Shown: positions 10,378 to 19,559 of the stretch, one piece after another | Numbering within the stretch: the stretch's first letter is position 1 | How the letters are laid out: the number at the start of each line of letters is the position of its first letter | Assembly: GCA_036365455.1 (NCBI GenBank) | Contig: JAWQUS010000017.1 | Location: 10,230,001-10,294,000 of the forward strand | Reading direction: 5' to 3' | Source: Macrosoma leucophasiata | Lineage: Eukaryota; Arthropoda; Insecta; Lepidoptera; Hedylidae | DNA length: 64,000 bases | Translations under genes and position numbers: made by a program | Notes under the pieces: model-generated | Databases searched by the model: none | The model's input: the letters and a program-made list of their open reading frames with translations, nothing else | Told to the model about the DNA's origin: nothing

Positions 10378-11220
10378 AAGGCGTCTACTTGCTACCGTTA
10401 TTATCGAGCAAAAAATATACGAAAAAAAAACACGTTTATTGTATGCTCCCTTAGACCCCTTAACATTTTCACTTTCTTATTTTTAGTAACTAATTTTGTT
10501 TTTATAGCGGTAACAGAAATACATAATTTATGAAAATGTTAGCTTTCTAGCTATCACTATTTATGATATACAGCCTGGTGACAGACAGACAGACGGACGG
10601 ATGGACAGACAGACAGACAGGCAACGGAGGATTAGTAATCCGTAGGATCCGTTTTTACCTTTTAGGTACGAAACCCCCTAAAAGCTAAAACAAAGATACA
10701 GAATAGCTTAAAGATATTCGATATGATTCTTTAAATTGACATAACTTTTTTATGTCTGAACCGATTCACATGAAACAAACACTAAATGTCAAGTGAAACT
10801 TACCACAATATTTTATTTTTAAAGAAAAATGGAAAGAAAAATTTGACTTCAGGCGAGACTCGAACTCGCGGCCTACTGGGAATCTAGTCCAGCTAATTAG
10901 TGAAAACCGAAAATCGAATAAGCCGTTTCTGAAATTAGGGTGCACAAACACACAGACAAACAGACATTTTTTAGGGATAAAAAGTTCCCAGTGTTGTGCG
11001 CCAAAGGTTAAATTATAATCATTCCAAGTTTCATTGTAATCGGACTCGTAGTTTTTATGTGATGCTTGAACAAACAGACAGACAGACAGACAGACAATTT
11101 TTTTTCTAATCACATATTAGTGTTCGGTATCGATCTAGTAACATCCCCCTGTATTTATTTTTTCAATATTTTTAATGTACAGAATTCACACTTCTATAGT
11201 TTTACTATAAGTATAGATTA
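10378..11220 (-). mobile_element. Composite repeat I, internal copy without minisatellite
   Basis: The reverse complement of 61281-62005. It shares the gatcgataccgaacac region, the gacaaacagaca-type runs and the gtgatagc / caaaattaattactaaaaat block. This copy stops near the cgtctacttgctaccgttat boundary, so it lacks the part leading to the 15-bp array. It is interrupted by a tRNA-like unit at 10811-10893. Confidence 0.75.
10811..10893 (-). mobile_element. tRNA-like unit T1, copy b, inserted in repeat I
   Basis: The minus-strand 3' half of T1 (ttttatttttaaagaaaaat to aatctagtccagc). The uninterrupted repeat I at about 61590-61605 shows the empty site, acaatata then ttagtgaaaacc in this orientation. 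The T1 copy is therefore a later insertion, cut off within the anticodon arm. Confidence 0.75.
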
Positions 11221-11312
11221 TATAAATTAAGATATATTTACTACACCCGTAAATTAGAACATTTAGTCGAATATCATCAAGGTCAAGGCTTTGCATTACA
11301 ACCTTTTACGTC

Positions 11313-11550
11313 GTATAAATGCAAAAGTTTGTATGTTTGTTTGTTTGTTACTCCTTCACGCATAAACAGCTAAATCGATTTTCATGAAATTTGGCACACA
11401 CATAGAAGGAAACTTGGATTAAAACATAGGATAGTTTTTATCCCGATTTCGTGTGGGATGATTTGATGAGTTTCCACTGGTTATGCATAAAGCGAACTAC
11501 ACACGGACGGAGCCGCGGGCAACAGCTAGTAATAATATACATATAATAAT
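11313..11550 (+). mobile_element. Short retroelement J, copy 1, with AATAAT tail
   Basis: A noncoding element: (gttt)n-type start, ttttcatgaaatttggcac block, then cggacggagccgcgggcaac and agctagt, followed by aataatatacatataataa. The A/T-rich microsatellite directly after agctagt fits a non-LTR (RTE-like) 3' end. This is inferred from family habits. Confidence 0.6.
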
Positions 11551-11639
11551 ATGACAGAAATACCACACAATAAGCATGATAGTTTCAAGCCCTATAAAGA
11601 AAACTCAAATCCGCGGTGCTATAGCTATGTGTTGAATGG

Positions 11640-11770
11640 TATATTATTTGACAACCTAGGGATTTACTGAGATGTGGGTTGCATGTTCAAATCCCGGTCG
11701 GGATACTTGTTTGTTTCAACCAGGATCGGACACAAAATACCTATATTTATATATATATATATATATACAT
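11640..11770 (+). repeat. Decayed tRNA-like B-box and TA microsatellite
   Basis: gttcaaatcccggtcgggat near 11690 resembles a tRNA T arm with a box B. The upstream portion is too decayed to fold. A (TA)n run occupies about 11747-11767. Confidence 0.35.
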
Positions 11771-12100
11771 GTATATTCCAAAGTCTGTAGGGTGCATGAT
11801 ATATAATAATTTATGTAATTCTCATGTTACAGTGTTTGTAGCCAAACTCCAACAAAACGTCTTGACCGATATTTTTTATATATATTTGCTAGTTTTGAGA
11901 AAAGGTTGTAAGCTATTGTATATATTATATATTTGTACCGCTAAAGCGATACTTAGTTCATCTATAACTACTTTTTACTCAACATTACAGCCTTTACAGC
12001 CATAAAAACTAAGCGGAAAGATCATGTAGACCACTTATACTGATCATAGAGTTCTAGTAATATTTTGAGAGCGTCGGATCATATTCTGCTGCAAAATCTT

Positions 12101-12269
12101 AGGGTTCATTCAGATTAACGGCACTTAGATGATGGTAGCCGTCACCTTGCCGTCGGCGCTTCGAGGCGTTGACGTATGATACACTGGTGATGGCTGCTGA
12201 TGGCAAGGCGACGGCAACCGATGACAACAGCTACCTTCAACTAAATGCTGCTCATCTGTATGAACCCCT
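12101..12269. mobile_element. Foldback MITE 1
   Basis: The left end gggttcattcagat and the reverse complement of the right end, ggggttcatacagat, match. The inverted similarity runs deep into the element (gtagccgtcaccttgccgtc on the left). Flanking TA dinucleotides are compatible with a TA target. 169 bp, noncoding. Confidence 0.65.
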
Positions 12270-12326
12270 AGCCCATTAGCGCATCGCATCATCAGAAATA
12301 ATGCACACCGACCTAAGGAAGACACG

Positions 12327-12452
12327 TCGGCTTATTTCGGATCTGTAGAGCGTTCTCTCTTTCGCACCTTACCTATTTAACGTTTGTGATCAAGTTTGGA
12401 CCAATACCGGACTGCAGCAAAAATAACGCTCTATAAAGCCGAATCTAGCCGA
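12327..12452. mobile_element. MITE 2 copy with about 33-bp TIRs
   Basis: The left end tcggcttatttcggatctgt and the reverse complement of the right end, atcggctagattcggcttta, share the core tagagcgtt. A second, better-matched copy is at 38092-38240. Sequence beyond the right TIR is also shared between the copies, so the real element may be longer. Confidence 0.7.
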
Positions 12453-12600
12453 TTGTCACTTTCTCGGCTCGATGTGCATTATTTCTTGATGAGCACTGTA
12501 CCTATATATCGCGTCACTGTCGCACCGATTGTCACTTTCTCGACTCGATGTGCATTATTTCTTGATGAGCACTGTACCTATATATCGCGTCACTGTCGCA
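12449..12600. repeat. 76-bp tandem duplication
   Basis: 12449-12524 and 12525-12600 are identical except for one G/A difference (ctcggctc versus ctcgactc). The unit starts ccgattgtcactttctcg and ends gcgtcactgtcgca. It begins at the right end of MITE 2. Confidence 0.95.
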
Positions 12601-12677
12601 TTGACGCGTGTACCTACTAGGAAGTTTATTTTCGTTATATTATTTATGATTATTATCGTTAGTACTCCTTATCATAA

Positions 12678-12862
12678 GGAGTGCCCACACAAAATAGCGA
12701 TGCGACGTCGCATCGCAGGACTTTGCGATGCGAATTGCTGCGATGCGATTCAGGTCACCATACTTTCAACATGTCGGACGAAATCGCATTGCAGCGATTC
12801 ACATCGTAAATTTCTGCGATGCGACGACGCCTCGCATTGCATCGTAGTCTTGTGTAGGCGCC
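12678..12862. mobile_element. Foldback MITE 3, CATAA target duplication
   Basis: 185 bp, almost wholly palindromic, with arms rich in gcgatgcga. Ends are ggagtgcccacac and the reverse complement ggcgcctacac. Direct CATAA repeats flank it at 12673-12677 and 12863-12867. Confidence 0.75.
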
Positions 12863-13171
12863 CATAAAATATTTTTTTTGTTCGAAACAGTTTAATAATT
12901 AACTTATCAATTTTTTATCTAGCTGTCCCTCTGATGGGTAAAATACTTTCATATATATAAATACTTTGGTTTTTTCTACGTATTGCGATTATAAAATATA
13001 TAGTCATTTAACGTTTTCGTAGGTTTTCGAGTGTGTAAGAAGTTTGGGAGTGTTGTATACGCGAGAAAATCCGCAAGTTTAATTTCTACATATAGTCATT
13101 TAAATTATTGCTACGCCATCTGCAATCAATAAATAAAAGCTTATAACAAAAAATATACCACAAATTTATAT

Positions 13172-13398
13172 AGAGCAGTGCACTGAACTAAAATCCCTCA
13201 ATTCCTTATTCTGAACCGTGATCGCGTGATCAAGGGACCTGGCGTGTCGTTATATTAACAGTCATTACAAAATTTCCCAATAATAAGTCCGTTGAAACAT
13301 TAGCCGCCGTCGGCTACACGAAAACAGAATTATGAATGGTCTAACTTTCATATTAATTTAGTGCCATCTGCGCATAACGCTGACATTTTTTTAATGCT
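13172..13398 (+). repeat. Diverged direct repeat, left copy
   Basis: It parallels 13961-14152: both have acaaaatttccc, gaaacattagccgcc(g) and tacacgaaaacagaatta blocks in the same order. Function unknown; no open frame. Confidence 0.6.
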
Positions 13399-13784
13399 CT
13401 AATCCTTTACGGAATCAATGAAAATGGATATTTCATTTCATTGTTTATTATTTAATGGGGTCTATTAAATGCTAAATTGTCCAATTAAATGAATAAATCT
13501 AACCAGGTTAGGTTAGCCATAACCATAGCCATAAGTGGAAAAAAAATGTTTTATTGAATGGTAGTTCACCATCAGCAAAATTATATGATATTTGATTTTT
13601 GCTTCGCTAGCACACTTGGAATGCTACGGGATATATAGTTTTATTTTTGGTCTAAAAATAAGAGTGAAGCTACATACTCATAAGTGCTCATAATTCAGTT
13701 TTAATTCTTGTCGTTTTGTCATGGCCATCCTGAATATCCGTCACAACCAATACACAGTGCTTGTTAGAGTTCTACATACATATA

Positions 13785-13865
13785 AAAATGCAATGACCTT
13801 TCTTAGTCTCACCTAAAACTTGAGAACGGCTGGATCGATTTGGCTCATTTTATGTTCCTATTCAA
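13785..13865 (+). repeat. Repeat C fragment
   Basis: tacatataaaaatgcaatga and cttgagaacggctggatcga match the 5' part of repeat C at 56840-57088. Confidence 0.55.
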
Positions 13866-13960
13866 ATAATTCGTACCTGCCCAATCTTTGACAAATTGTT
13901 TATTTCTAAAGCGATTCGAAGATTGCTGGATCAACTAGTTAAAAATGCCAGATTTTAAAA

Positions 13961-14152
13961 TAGTGCAGCGAACTGCAGTCTCGGAATTCATTTTACTGAA
14001 CCATGTTCAAGTGGCCTGGGATGTCGTAGTTATCACAAAATTTCCCGGAAATAAATCCATTGAGACATTAGTCGCCGTTGGCTACACTAAAACAGAATTA
14101 ATAATGGCCTTACTTTGTGGTTAATTCAGTGCAATCTGCGCAATCCCCTACT
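13961..14152 (+). repeat. Diverged direct repeat, right copy
   Basis: Partner of 13172-13398, about 790 bp downstream, with many substitutions and small gaps. Confidence 0.6.
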
Positions 14153-14211
14153 AATATTTACGCTCAATACGATCTTGGAATCGTTAAATATATATGTATA
14201 ATCAATTATTT

Positions 14212-14475
14212 GATTTATTATTTTTCCGTGCTTTGGAGGGCACGTTAAGCCGTCGGTCCCGGTTGCTATTGATGGATAGCAGTCGTTAAACCTTGTCGGA
14301 GGACTTATGGGCAGTTTGAAAACATCCGACAGCGGGTTGGCCACTAACGCACCCACCTCTACCAATCCGCATTGGAGCAGCGTGGTGGAGTAAGCTCCAG
14401 GCCTCCCCCCAAAAAAGGGGAGCGACTCGTGCCCAGCAGTGGGAGGTATAATGGGTTGCGATTATTATTATTTAT
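14212..14475 (+). mobile_element. Family B, 5'-truncated copy
   Basis: From tttccgtgctttggagggca to cagcagtgggaggtataatg, followed by an attattattattt tail. More strongly truncated at the 5' end than the copy at 2653. Confidence 0.8.
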
Positions 14476-15410
14476 TTAATAAATTATTGAAGTTAAATAT
14501 TATGCACACTAACAGTTACTTACACATCTTAAGCTTATAATCAAAATACCGTATTCTTGTTCACTACTTCAATAAAATAGACAGCAGCATCAGAGTGTAT
14601 ACCTACTTTGGTGATGCTGCTCTCTCTTCTCTAACTCAAAAAAATGGAGTACAAAAAGATTAAAAAATATATTTTTTCAATTCACTTCCAGCTCAATTCT
14701 ATTTCACTACTATACCCTACCATATATTTATACAAAATCATTAACTATCAATGTAAAATGGCGCAATAAATAGCAGTATTTCTTTACAACAACGTAAAGG
14801 ATGGAGCTGATTCATCAATGTGTCTATTAGCGTTCCCCGAGTCCATTTTGGGGGGGTCACTGGGGACTCATTCTTTCATTTACTCATTGAATTCAAATAC
14901 GCTAAAGCTGCTGTAATAATGTAAATGTATTGTCTAAAGAACGCCCCCGCTGTGGAAGAAATTCACGAAATATTTATAATTAACAATAATGTGGTGTAAA
15001 TTGTATTTTTTTTATTTCGAGTTTACCATTACGCTGTTTTCAATTCGAATATCGACTCAACCTGAGAAATCTAAATAATAAGTCAATAGAAGTGCCATGA
15101 TCGCGTGGACTTGTCGTCATAAATTGGTGTCGCTTCTACAATATTCGACACCAATTCCAGGGTTTTGTTATATCTGGTCATATACACAAATGTTGGTGAA
15201 CAAACGAAACGTAATAGAATGTGTTTCGAACTGTTATGAACGCATTTACGGTATTTTGTTTTCTTAATAGTATTTTGTTGTTTTGTGTTTTGTTATTTAG
15301 ATTTCTGTGAACTCAACATATGACTGTACTTAATTTTACTTAACTTTTATTCGGAATAAAAAAGTGGGTGAGTGTACATTTATGCTGATTGTAAGTGATT
15401 ACTATTTTTC
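14476..15410. other. Unassigned stretch
   Basis: AT-rich and apparently unique. A short hairpin (agcagcatca / tgatgctgct) is at about 14583-14621. No gene is recognised. Confidence 0.4.
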
Positions 15411-15700
15411 ATTTACTGGTGGTAGAGCTCCAGTGACGGAGATAGCAGGCGTAGGCACCACCGCATTACCTAATTAACTTTCCGCTAAATGGTAGTGTTC
15501 AGCAGTATCGTGTTCCGGTCAGGTGGTAATGTACGGTCCTGTAATTTCCGGCACAGAGGCATGACACCTTAGTCCTCAGAAGTGGTAACGCATCTGCATT
15601 TTGACCTCTGGTCTTTGTGTGAGTGTCTATAGGCTTATAATCACTTAAAATCAATGTGAACTGCAAGCTTGTTTGCCACTTCCATTGAATAAAAATAAAA
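15411..15700 (+). mobile_element. SINE-like family A, full-length copy
   Basis: tttactggtggtagagctcc to tgccacttccattgaataaa. All the usual blocks are present, including gtgttccggtcaggtggtaa. A decayed 3' fragment of the same family follows at 15824-15935. Confidence 0.8.
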
Positions 15701-16081
15701 AAAAAATTGTAGACACGCAGTTGCTGTTTTTGCGTGTTTGTGTGCCTTTGCATTCACGTCTGTATGTGTGTGTACGTGTGTGCTTGTAAATAAAATAATA
15801 GTAGTATTAATGTTATTACAGAGGCAGCATAATACATATAACTCAGTCTGGCAACGCCTCTACATTTCGAACTCTAGCTAGTAGGCAGCAGGAGTTACTT
15901 TACAGCATCCAAATTTGCGTGTTCACCACCTTTACAACATTAGAATAATCAAGATTAATACAATATTTACGTATATAAGTAGTAAGGTAAGTTACCTAAA
16001 TCAATATATTCTTAAATACACAACAGTTCATAAAAAATATAAAATTCAAACGTAATATATTATAATTAAACTTAATAAAGT

Positions 16082-16312
16082 AATATTGGACGTGAAACTC
16101 CAGCTACATGAAATGCTCACTGGAATGAACCTTAAATGCAAGCACCCGAATGAAATTTTTGATATATGTAAGCATTGTCTTGACTCTAATTTAATTCAGA
16201 AAATTCATTTCAGAATAGTTGCAAAGTTCCCTCGAGATGACTTAATGCCTGCGGGCAACGCCACAGGCACCGAGCTACTATTTATATATGACTTCATATC
16301 TCAGCTTGGTTA
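16082..16312 (+). CDS. Possible terminal exon of an unidentified gene
   Basis: An open frame of about 76 codons ends in TAA at 16310-16312 and follows an AG at the end of ttaataaag. Visible peptide stretches include HEMLTGMNLKCKHPNEIF and DICKHCLDSN (a cysteine/histidine-bearing stretch), with non-repetitive composition and higher GC than the surroundings. No domain is recognised and no second exon was found. Open frames of about 60 codons arise by chance in a window this size, so this is a weak call. Confidence 0.25.
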
Positions 16313-16492
16313 AATATGAAAATTCTTACACTATTTTTCTTCATTTACGTCGACGTTTGAGAGATAGTTTGGGTGCATATCACACCTATCATTATACGAA
16401 AGTTATGCAAGGTGTGGTTATTCTAATCTGTTATGTAACATATTGCATTTACTTTTGAAAAAGAATGTACGTATTGAAGTTGTGTGTACTTA

Positions 16493-16680
16493 TTAAGGCT
16501 GGCAACCAGTGACGGACTGGCACGGTATGGCGCGGGACGGCACGCTCTGGCACACCGAATCATCCAATGGAATATGGCTGGATGCTATAGGATCTTGTGG
16601 CACGAAAGTAGACGAATGTGACGTTTCAACATGTTCCTTTGTTCGGATGCTCGCTTTAACCGCTGAGTTTGCCACCTGAA
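16493..16680. mobile_element. Possible MITE with short TIRs
   Basis: The left end ttaaggctggcaacc and the reverse complement of the right end, ttcaggtggcaaact, share 11 of 14-15 positions. The interior is GC-richer than the surroundings. No second copy in the window supports the ends. Confidence 0.35.
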
Positions 16681-16796
16681 CGAGCTAGATTCAACCTTAT
16701 TTTTTTACATTTTGCACTAATTTTCCTTAGCACAGATATGCGTGTCACATGGTAGTGTCACTAACATGTTCATTTTCTTTAGACTGTTATAATGTC

Positions 16797-16916
16797 CTAG
16801 TGTCGGACCACAAGGGAGTAGGCACTACCGCAATACCTTATATATCTGCCGCCAAAGTGTAGTATTCAGCAGTTCAGTACTATCTTACACCGGTATGTCC
16901 GCGTTATAATTAACTG
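16797..16916 (+). mobile_element. Family A fragment (5' part, decayed)
   Basis: gagtaggcactaccgcaata, cttatatatctgccgcc and gtattcagcag follow the order of family A 5' blocks. It abuts SINE G directly. Confidence 0.5.
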
Positions 16917-17200
16917 TAATCCCCGAAGGGGTAGGCAGAGGTAAATGCATGCATTGAAGCATACTTTTAAACACCCACGATTCGCCGGTTACGTTTTGGC
17001 CCATGTAGCAGGTGGCGATCCTGTTGACATCTCCGGGCACAATACCAAACTTCGAGGTACTGGGAAATATCCAGAAAATGGAAAAATCCCAATAGAACCA
17101 GAGATAGACTTTACACCATTATCTCTGATACCCGGGAATCGAACCCAGGACGCCAGCGTAGTGGTAGTGGTCTGCTACCACTAGGCTACTGAGGCAGTTT
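16917..17200 (-). mobile_element. SINE G, near-complete copy
   Basis: On the minus strand: a tRNA-like head (actgcctcagtagcctagtg, box-B-like gggttcgattcccggg), a body with agagataatggtgtaaa and gggatttttccattttctg, and an end at ggggattacag. The tRNA-like head with Pol III-type boxes marks it as a tRNA-derived SINE. The open frame across the body is incidental: it recurs in every copy. Confidence 0.8.
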
Positions 17201-17441
17201 ACTGAGTCTAACTAGACTAGTTAGATGTCGAGTTGCCACCAGGGTCCTACCAGAGTTAGTCTTCAGACACTTTTACACAGTAAAAAGAAAATTTTCAAGC
17301 ACTGTAGTTATAAACGCAGTATTCTATACTCAAGAATAATGCTACTAGTTGTAATAAACTTTCTGGTTTCATTACAATACGAATGATATTTCTATTAGAA
17401 TAATATCTTCAGTATATTATCATAATATGAATCGTGCTTAC

Positions 17442-17618
17442 TGTCAGTAACGTATTGGAAAACTGCTCCCCCGGGGAACCATTTTCCTGGTCCGTAACTA
17501 CGGTCGAAAAATTTTCTGAGCCGTCATCACTTTCACTTTTGTCTTTAGCCTCTCCAAATAGTTTTATTGATAAAGGATATAAAGTTAATTCTCCTGAAAA
17601 AATGTACCGTCCTTTTGA
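17442..17618 (-). CDS. Candidate internal exon of an unidentified gene
   Basis: Exactly 59 codons on the minus strand lie between an AG (17619-17620) and a GTAAGC donor (17436-17441), a phase 0-0 exon. The stretch is acidic and serine-rich (EAKDKSESDDGSENFS and DQENGSPGEQFSN are visible). An in-frame stop sits exactly at the upstream AG, as expected if the upstream DNA is intron. No domain is recognised, no partner exon was found, and a plus frame is open over the same DNA. It may be chance. Confidence 0.3.
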
Positions 17619-18084
17619 CTAATATTTAGAAGATTGATTGACTTGAAAGGGACTGGTTTCACAAAGACTTATTTTCGAACCTATTCGTAAGTTGCTTCGG
17701 AAGTTATTAAATTTTATTATTCATAATGCTATTATTGTAATTCAATTTCTATTTTCTTGTTCGTGTCCCTTAAATAATCATAAAATAAATGGTCTTATAA
17801 TGGAGTTTGTTCTGTGTACCCAATTTATTATACAGTCGATGCTTTTGCCTAAATTAATTCTATAGAAAACTTCCGCTCAAGACTTTATTCGCGTGGGCTC
17901 AATTGTATCGCTCATCTTAATTCAGGCAATTTCATACAAATTCATTTATCGTTAATAGTTAATCACTAATCAATAGATAGTAGTATATTTATTTGTAAAA
18001 AATACTGGTGGTAAAATGTATGATGCTAAACTCGAAGGCATCGTAAAGGATATTCAGTATTGATCGATCGCGAGTGTAGTGATA

Positions 18085-18348
18085 AGCCTACCTCCTTTAA
18101 CTGTAGCTTAGTGATAGCAGGCTACTACTATTATGATGGGATCCTGGGTTCGATTCCCGGGTCGGGGGCTATCGGAAATAACGGTGTGAAATCCTTTATC
18201 TCTAGTTCTATTGGGATTTTTCAATTTTTGAAAGTTTCCCAGTAGCTCGCAGTTTGGTAATGTGCCCGGAGACGTGAACAGACGAATCGTGCCTGCATTT
18301 ACCTCTGCCTACTAATTCAGGGGTTAGAGGCGTGATGTTACGTTGATA
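18085..18348 (+). mobile_element. SINE G copy with decayed ends
   Basis: It carries gggttcgattcccgggtcgg, tgtgaaatcctttatctcta and gtgcccggagacgtgaacag, then the gcatttacctctgcctac end with a few deletions. Confidence 0.7.
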
Positions 18349-18722
18349 ATTCTGTGGTGATCCACATTATTTATTATTTGTGCCGTTAGTTGTAAGTGTT
18401 CAACGCTACCATGTTCCCTTTTATCTTTAATATCCCATATTTTTAGAACAGACACAACAAACCTATGACCTCAGCACTGTCAGAAGTAACCCAGCTGTAA
18501 TGATGTCTTGAATTTCATATACTTAGATATCGACATTATTTGCCGATCATATGAAAAAAAAACAATCCAATTTGATCACCCTTTGAATATCCAGAATAAC
18601 TAGCCTGATCATTCATTGATTGGTAGCCATATCAAAATGTTTAATCAACCTAAAATATAGGAAGTACATCAAATCTGTACCGTATAATATGTTGATGAAT
18701 AAATCGCTCAAAAATATTATCA

Positions 18723-18926
18723 CCCTGCAAGATTCGAGTGGAGATAAATTGCCTCGTCCGTATAACACATAAAGAAAATTGGTTCAGTGCAATTTCAGTA
18801 ATGCACGAGTTGGCTGGCCAAATAAGGATGGAGCCGAGAATTTTGATTGAAGGAACCGATATACAGAGTAATTCGGATACAAACGTTACACTAGTTATAC
18901 GTTCGTGGAAATACGTTACGATGTAA
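18723..18926 (+). CDS. Candidate terminal exon of an unidentified gene
   Basis: After an AG at the end of caccctgcaag an open frame runs about 68 codons to TAA at 18924-18926. It has varied, protein-like composition (ITHKENWFSAISVMHELA and RILIEGTDIQSN are visible). No repeat family overlaps it. No domain is recognised and an upstream exon was not found. Confidence 0.3.
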   Translation, partial: PCKIRVEINCLVRITHKENWFSAISVMHELAGQIRMEPRILIEGTDIQSNSDTNVTLVIRSWKYVTM

Positions 18927-19167
18927 CATTTTTTGGGAGATTTTATTAATGCTTAGGGTCGTCTTACGAGCGTCTCGAGAATTTTGGTCATTGACGTAAC
19001 GTATTTGCGATATTACGAGTTTTTGGTGTCTTTTTCTCTGGGGAGATATTAGTAGATTGATGAGTATTTAACTTTATTTATAGCTTGTTACTTTGATATC
19101 ATTTATCAAATACGTACAATGTTTTTGTTTTATATTATTTCGCATTAACACATGCTTGTGAAATATA

Positions 19168-19349
19168 TTTTATTTTTAAAGAAAAATGGAAAGAAAAATT
19201 TGACTTCAGGCGAGGCTCGAACTCGCGACCTACTGGCAGGGCTTCAGTAGCTCAATTGGAAGAGCGGCTGGACTAGATTCCCAGTAGGTCGCGAGTTCGA
19301 GCCTCGCCTGAAGTCAAATTTTTCTTTCCATTTTTCTTTAAAAATAAAA
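19168..19349. repeat. Perfect 69-bp-arm palindrome made of tRNA-like unit T1
   Basis: The left arm 19168-19236 (minus-strand T1 3' half) and right arm 19281-19349 are exact reverse complements with a 44-nt spacer (19237-19280). The spacer plus right arm make a complete T1 tRNA-like unit. Both arms share the private variants ggtcgcga and gagcctcg, not found in the other T1 copies here, so they have a common recent origin. Confidence 0.95.
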
Positions 19350-19485
19350 CGTACAATGTTTTGTTTACTCATAGTTAGTTCTTAGTACTTTAATACTTGT
19401 AATAGAGCTTTTTAAATGTATCATGTTTTGTTTACACAGTCCATTGTAATTTGCTACTTGGAATGGTGTTTTTTACATGGGAAGG

Positions 19486-19514
19486 AACAATGTGGTCAGT
19501 AGGACCACATTGTT
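19486..19514. repeat. Perfect 12-bp hairpin
   Basis: aacaatgtggtc (19486-19497) pairs with gaccacattgtt (19503-19514) around a 5-nt loop. It lies 4 nt before another hairpin. Confidence 0.85.
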
Positions 19515-19518
19515 GTTT

Positions 19519-19558
19519 GTAAAAACCGTAATAAGGAGGTCCTTACTACGGTTCTTAC
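19519..19558. repeat. 19-bp hairpin with two mismatches
   Basis: gtaaaaaccgtaataagga (19519-19537) against tccttactacggttcttac (19540-19558): 17 of 19 pairs, with a 2-nt loop. Confidence 0.85.
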
Positions 19559-19559
19559 A

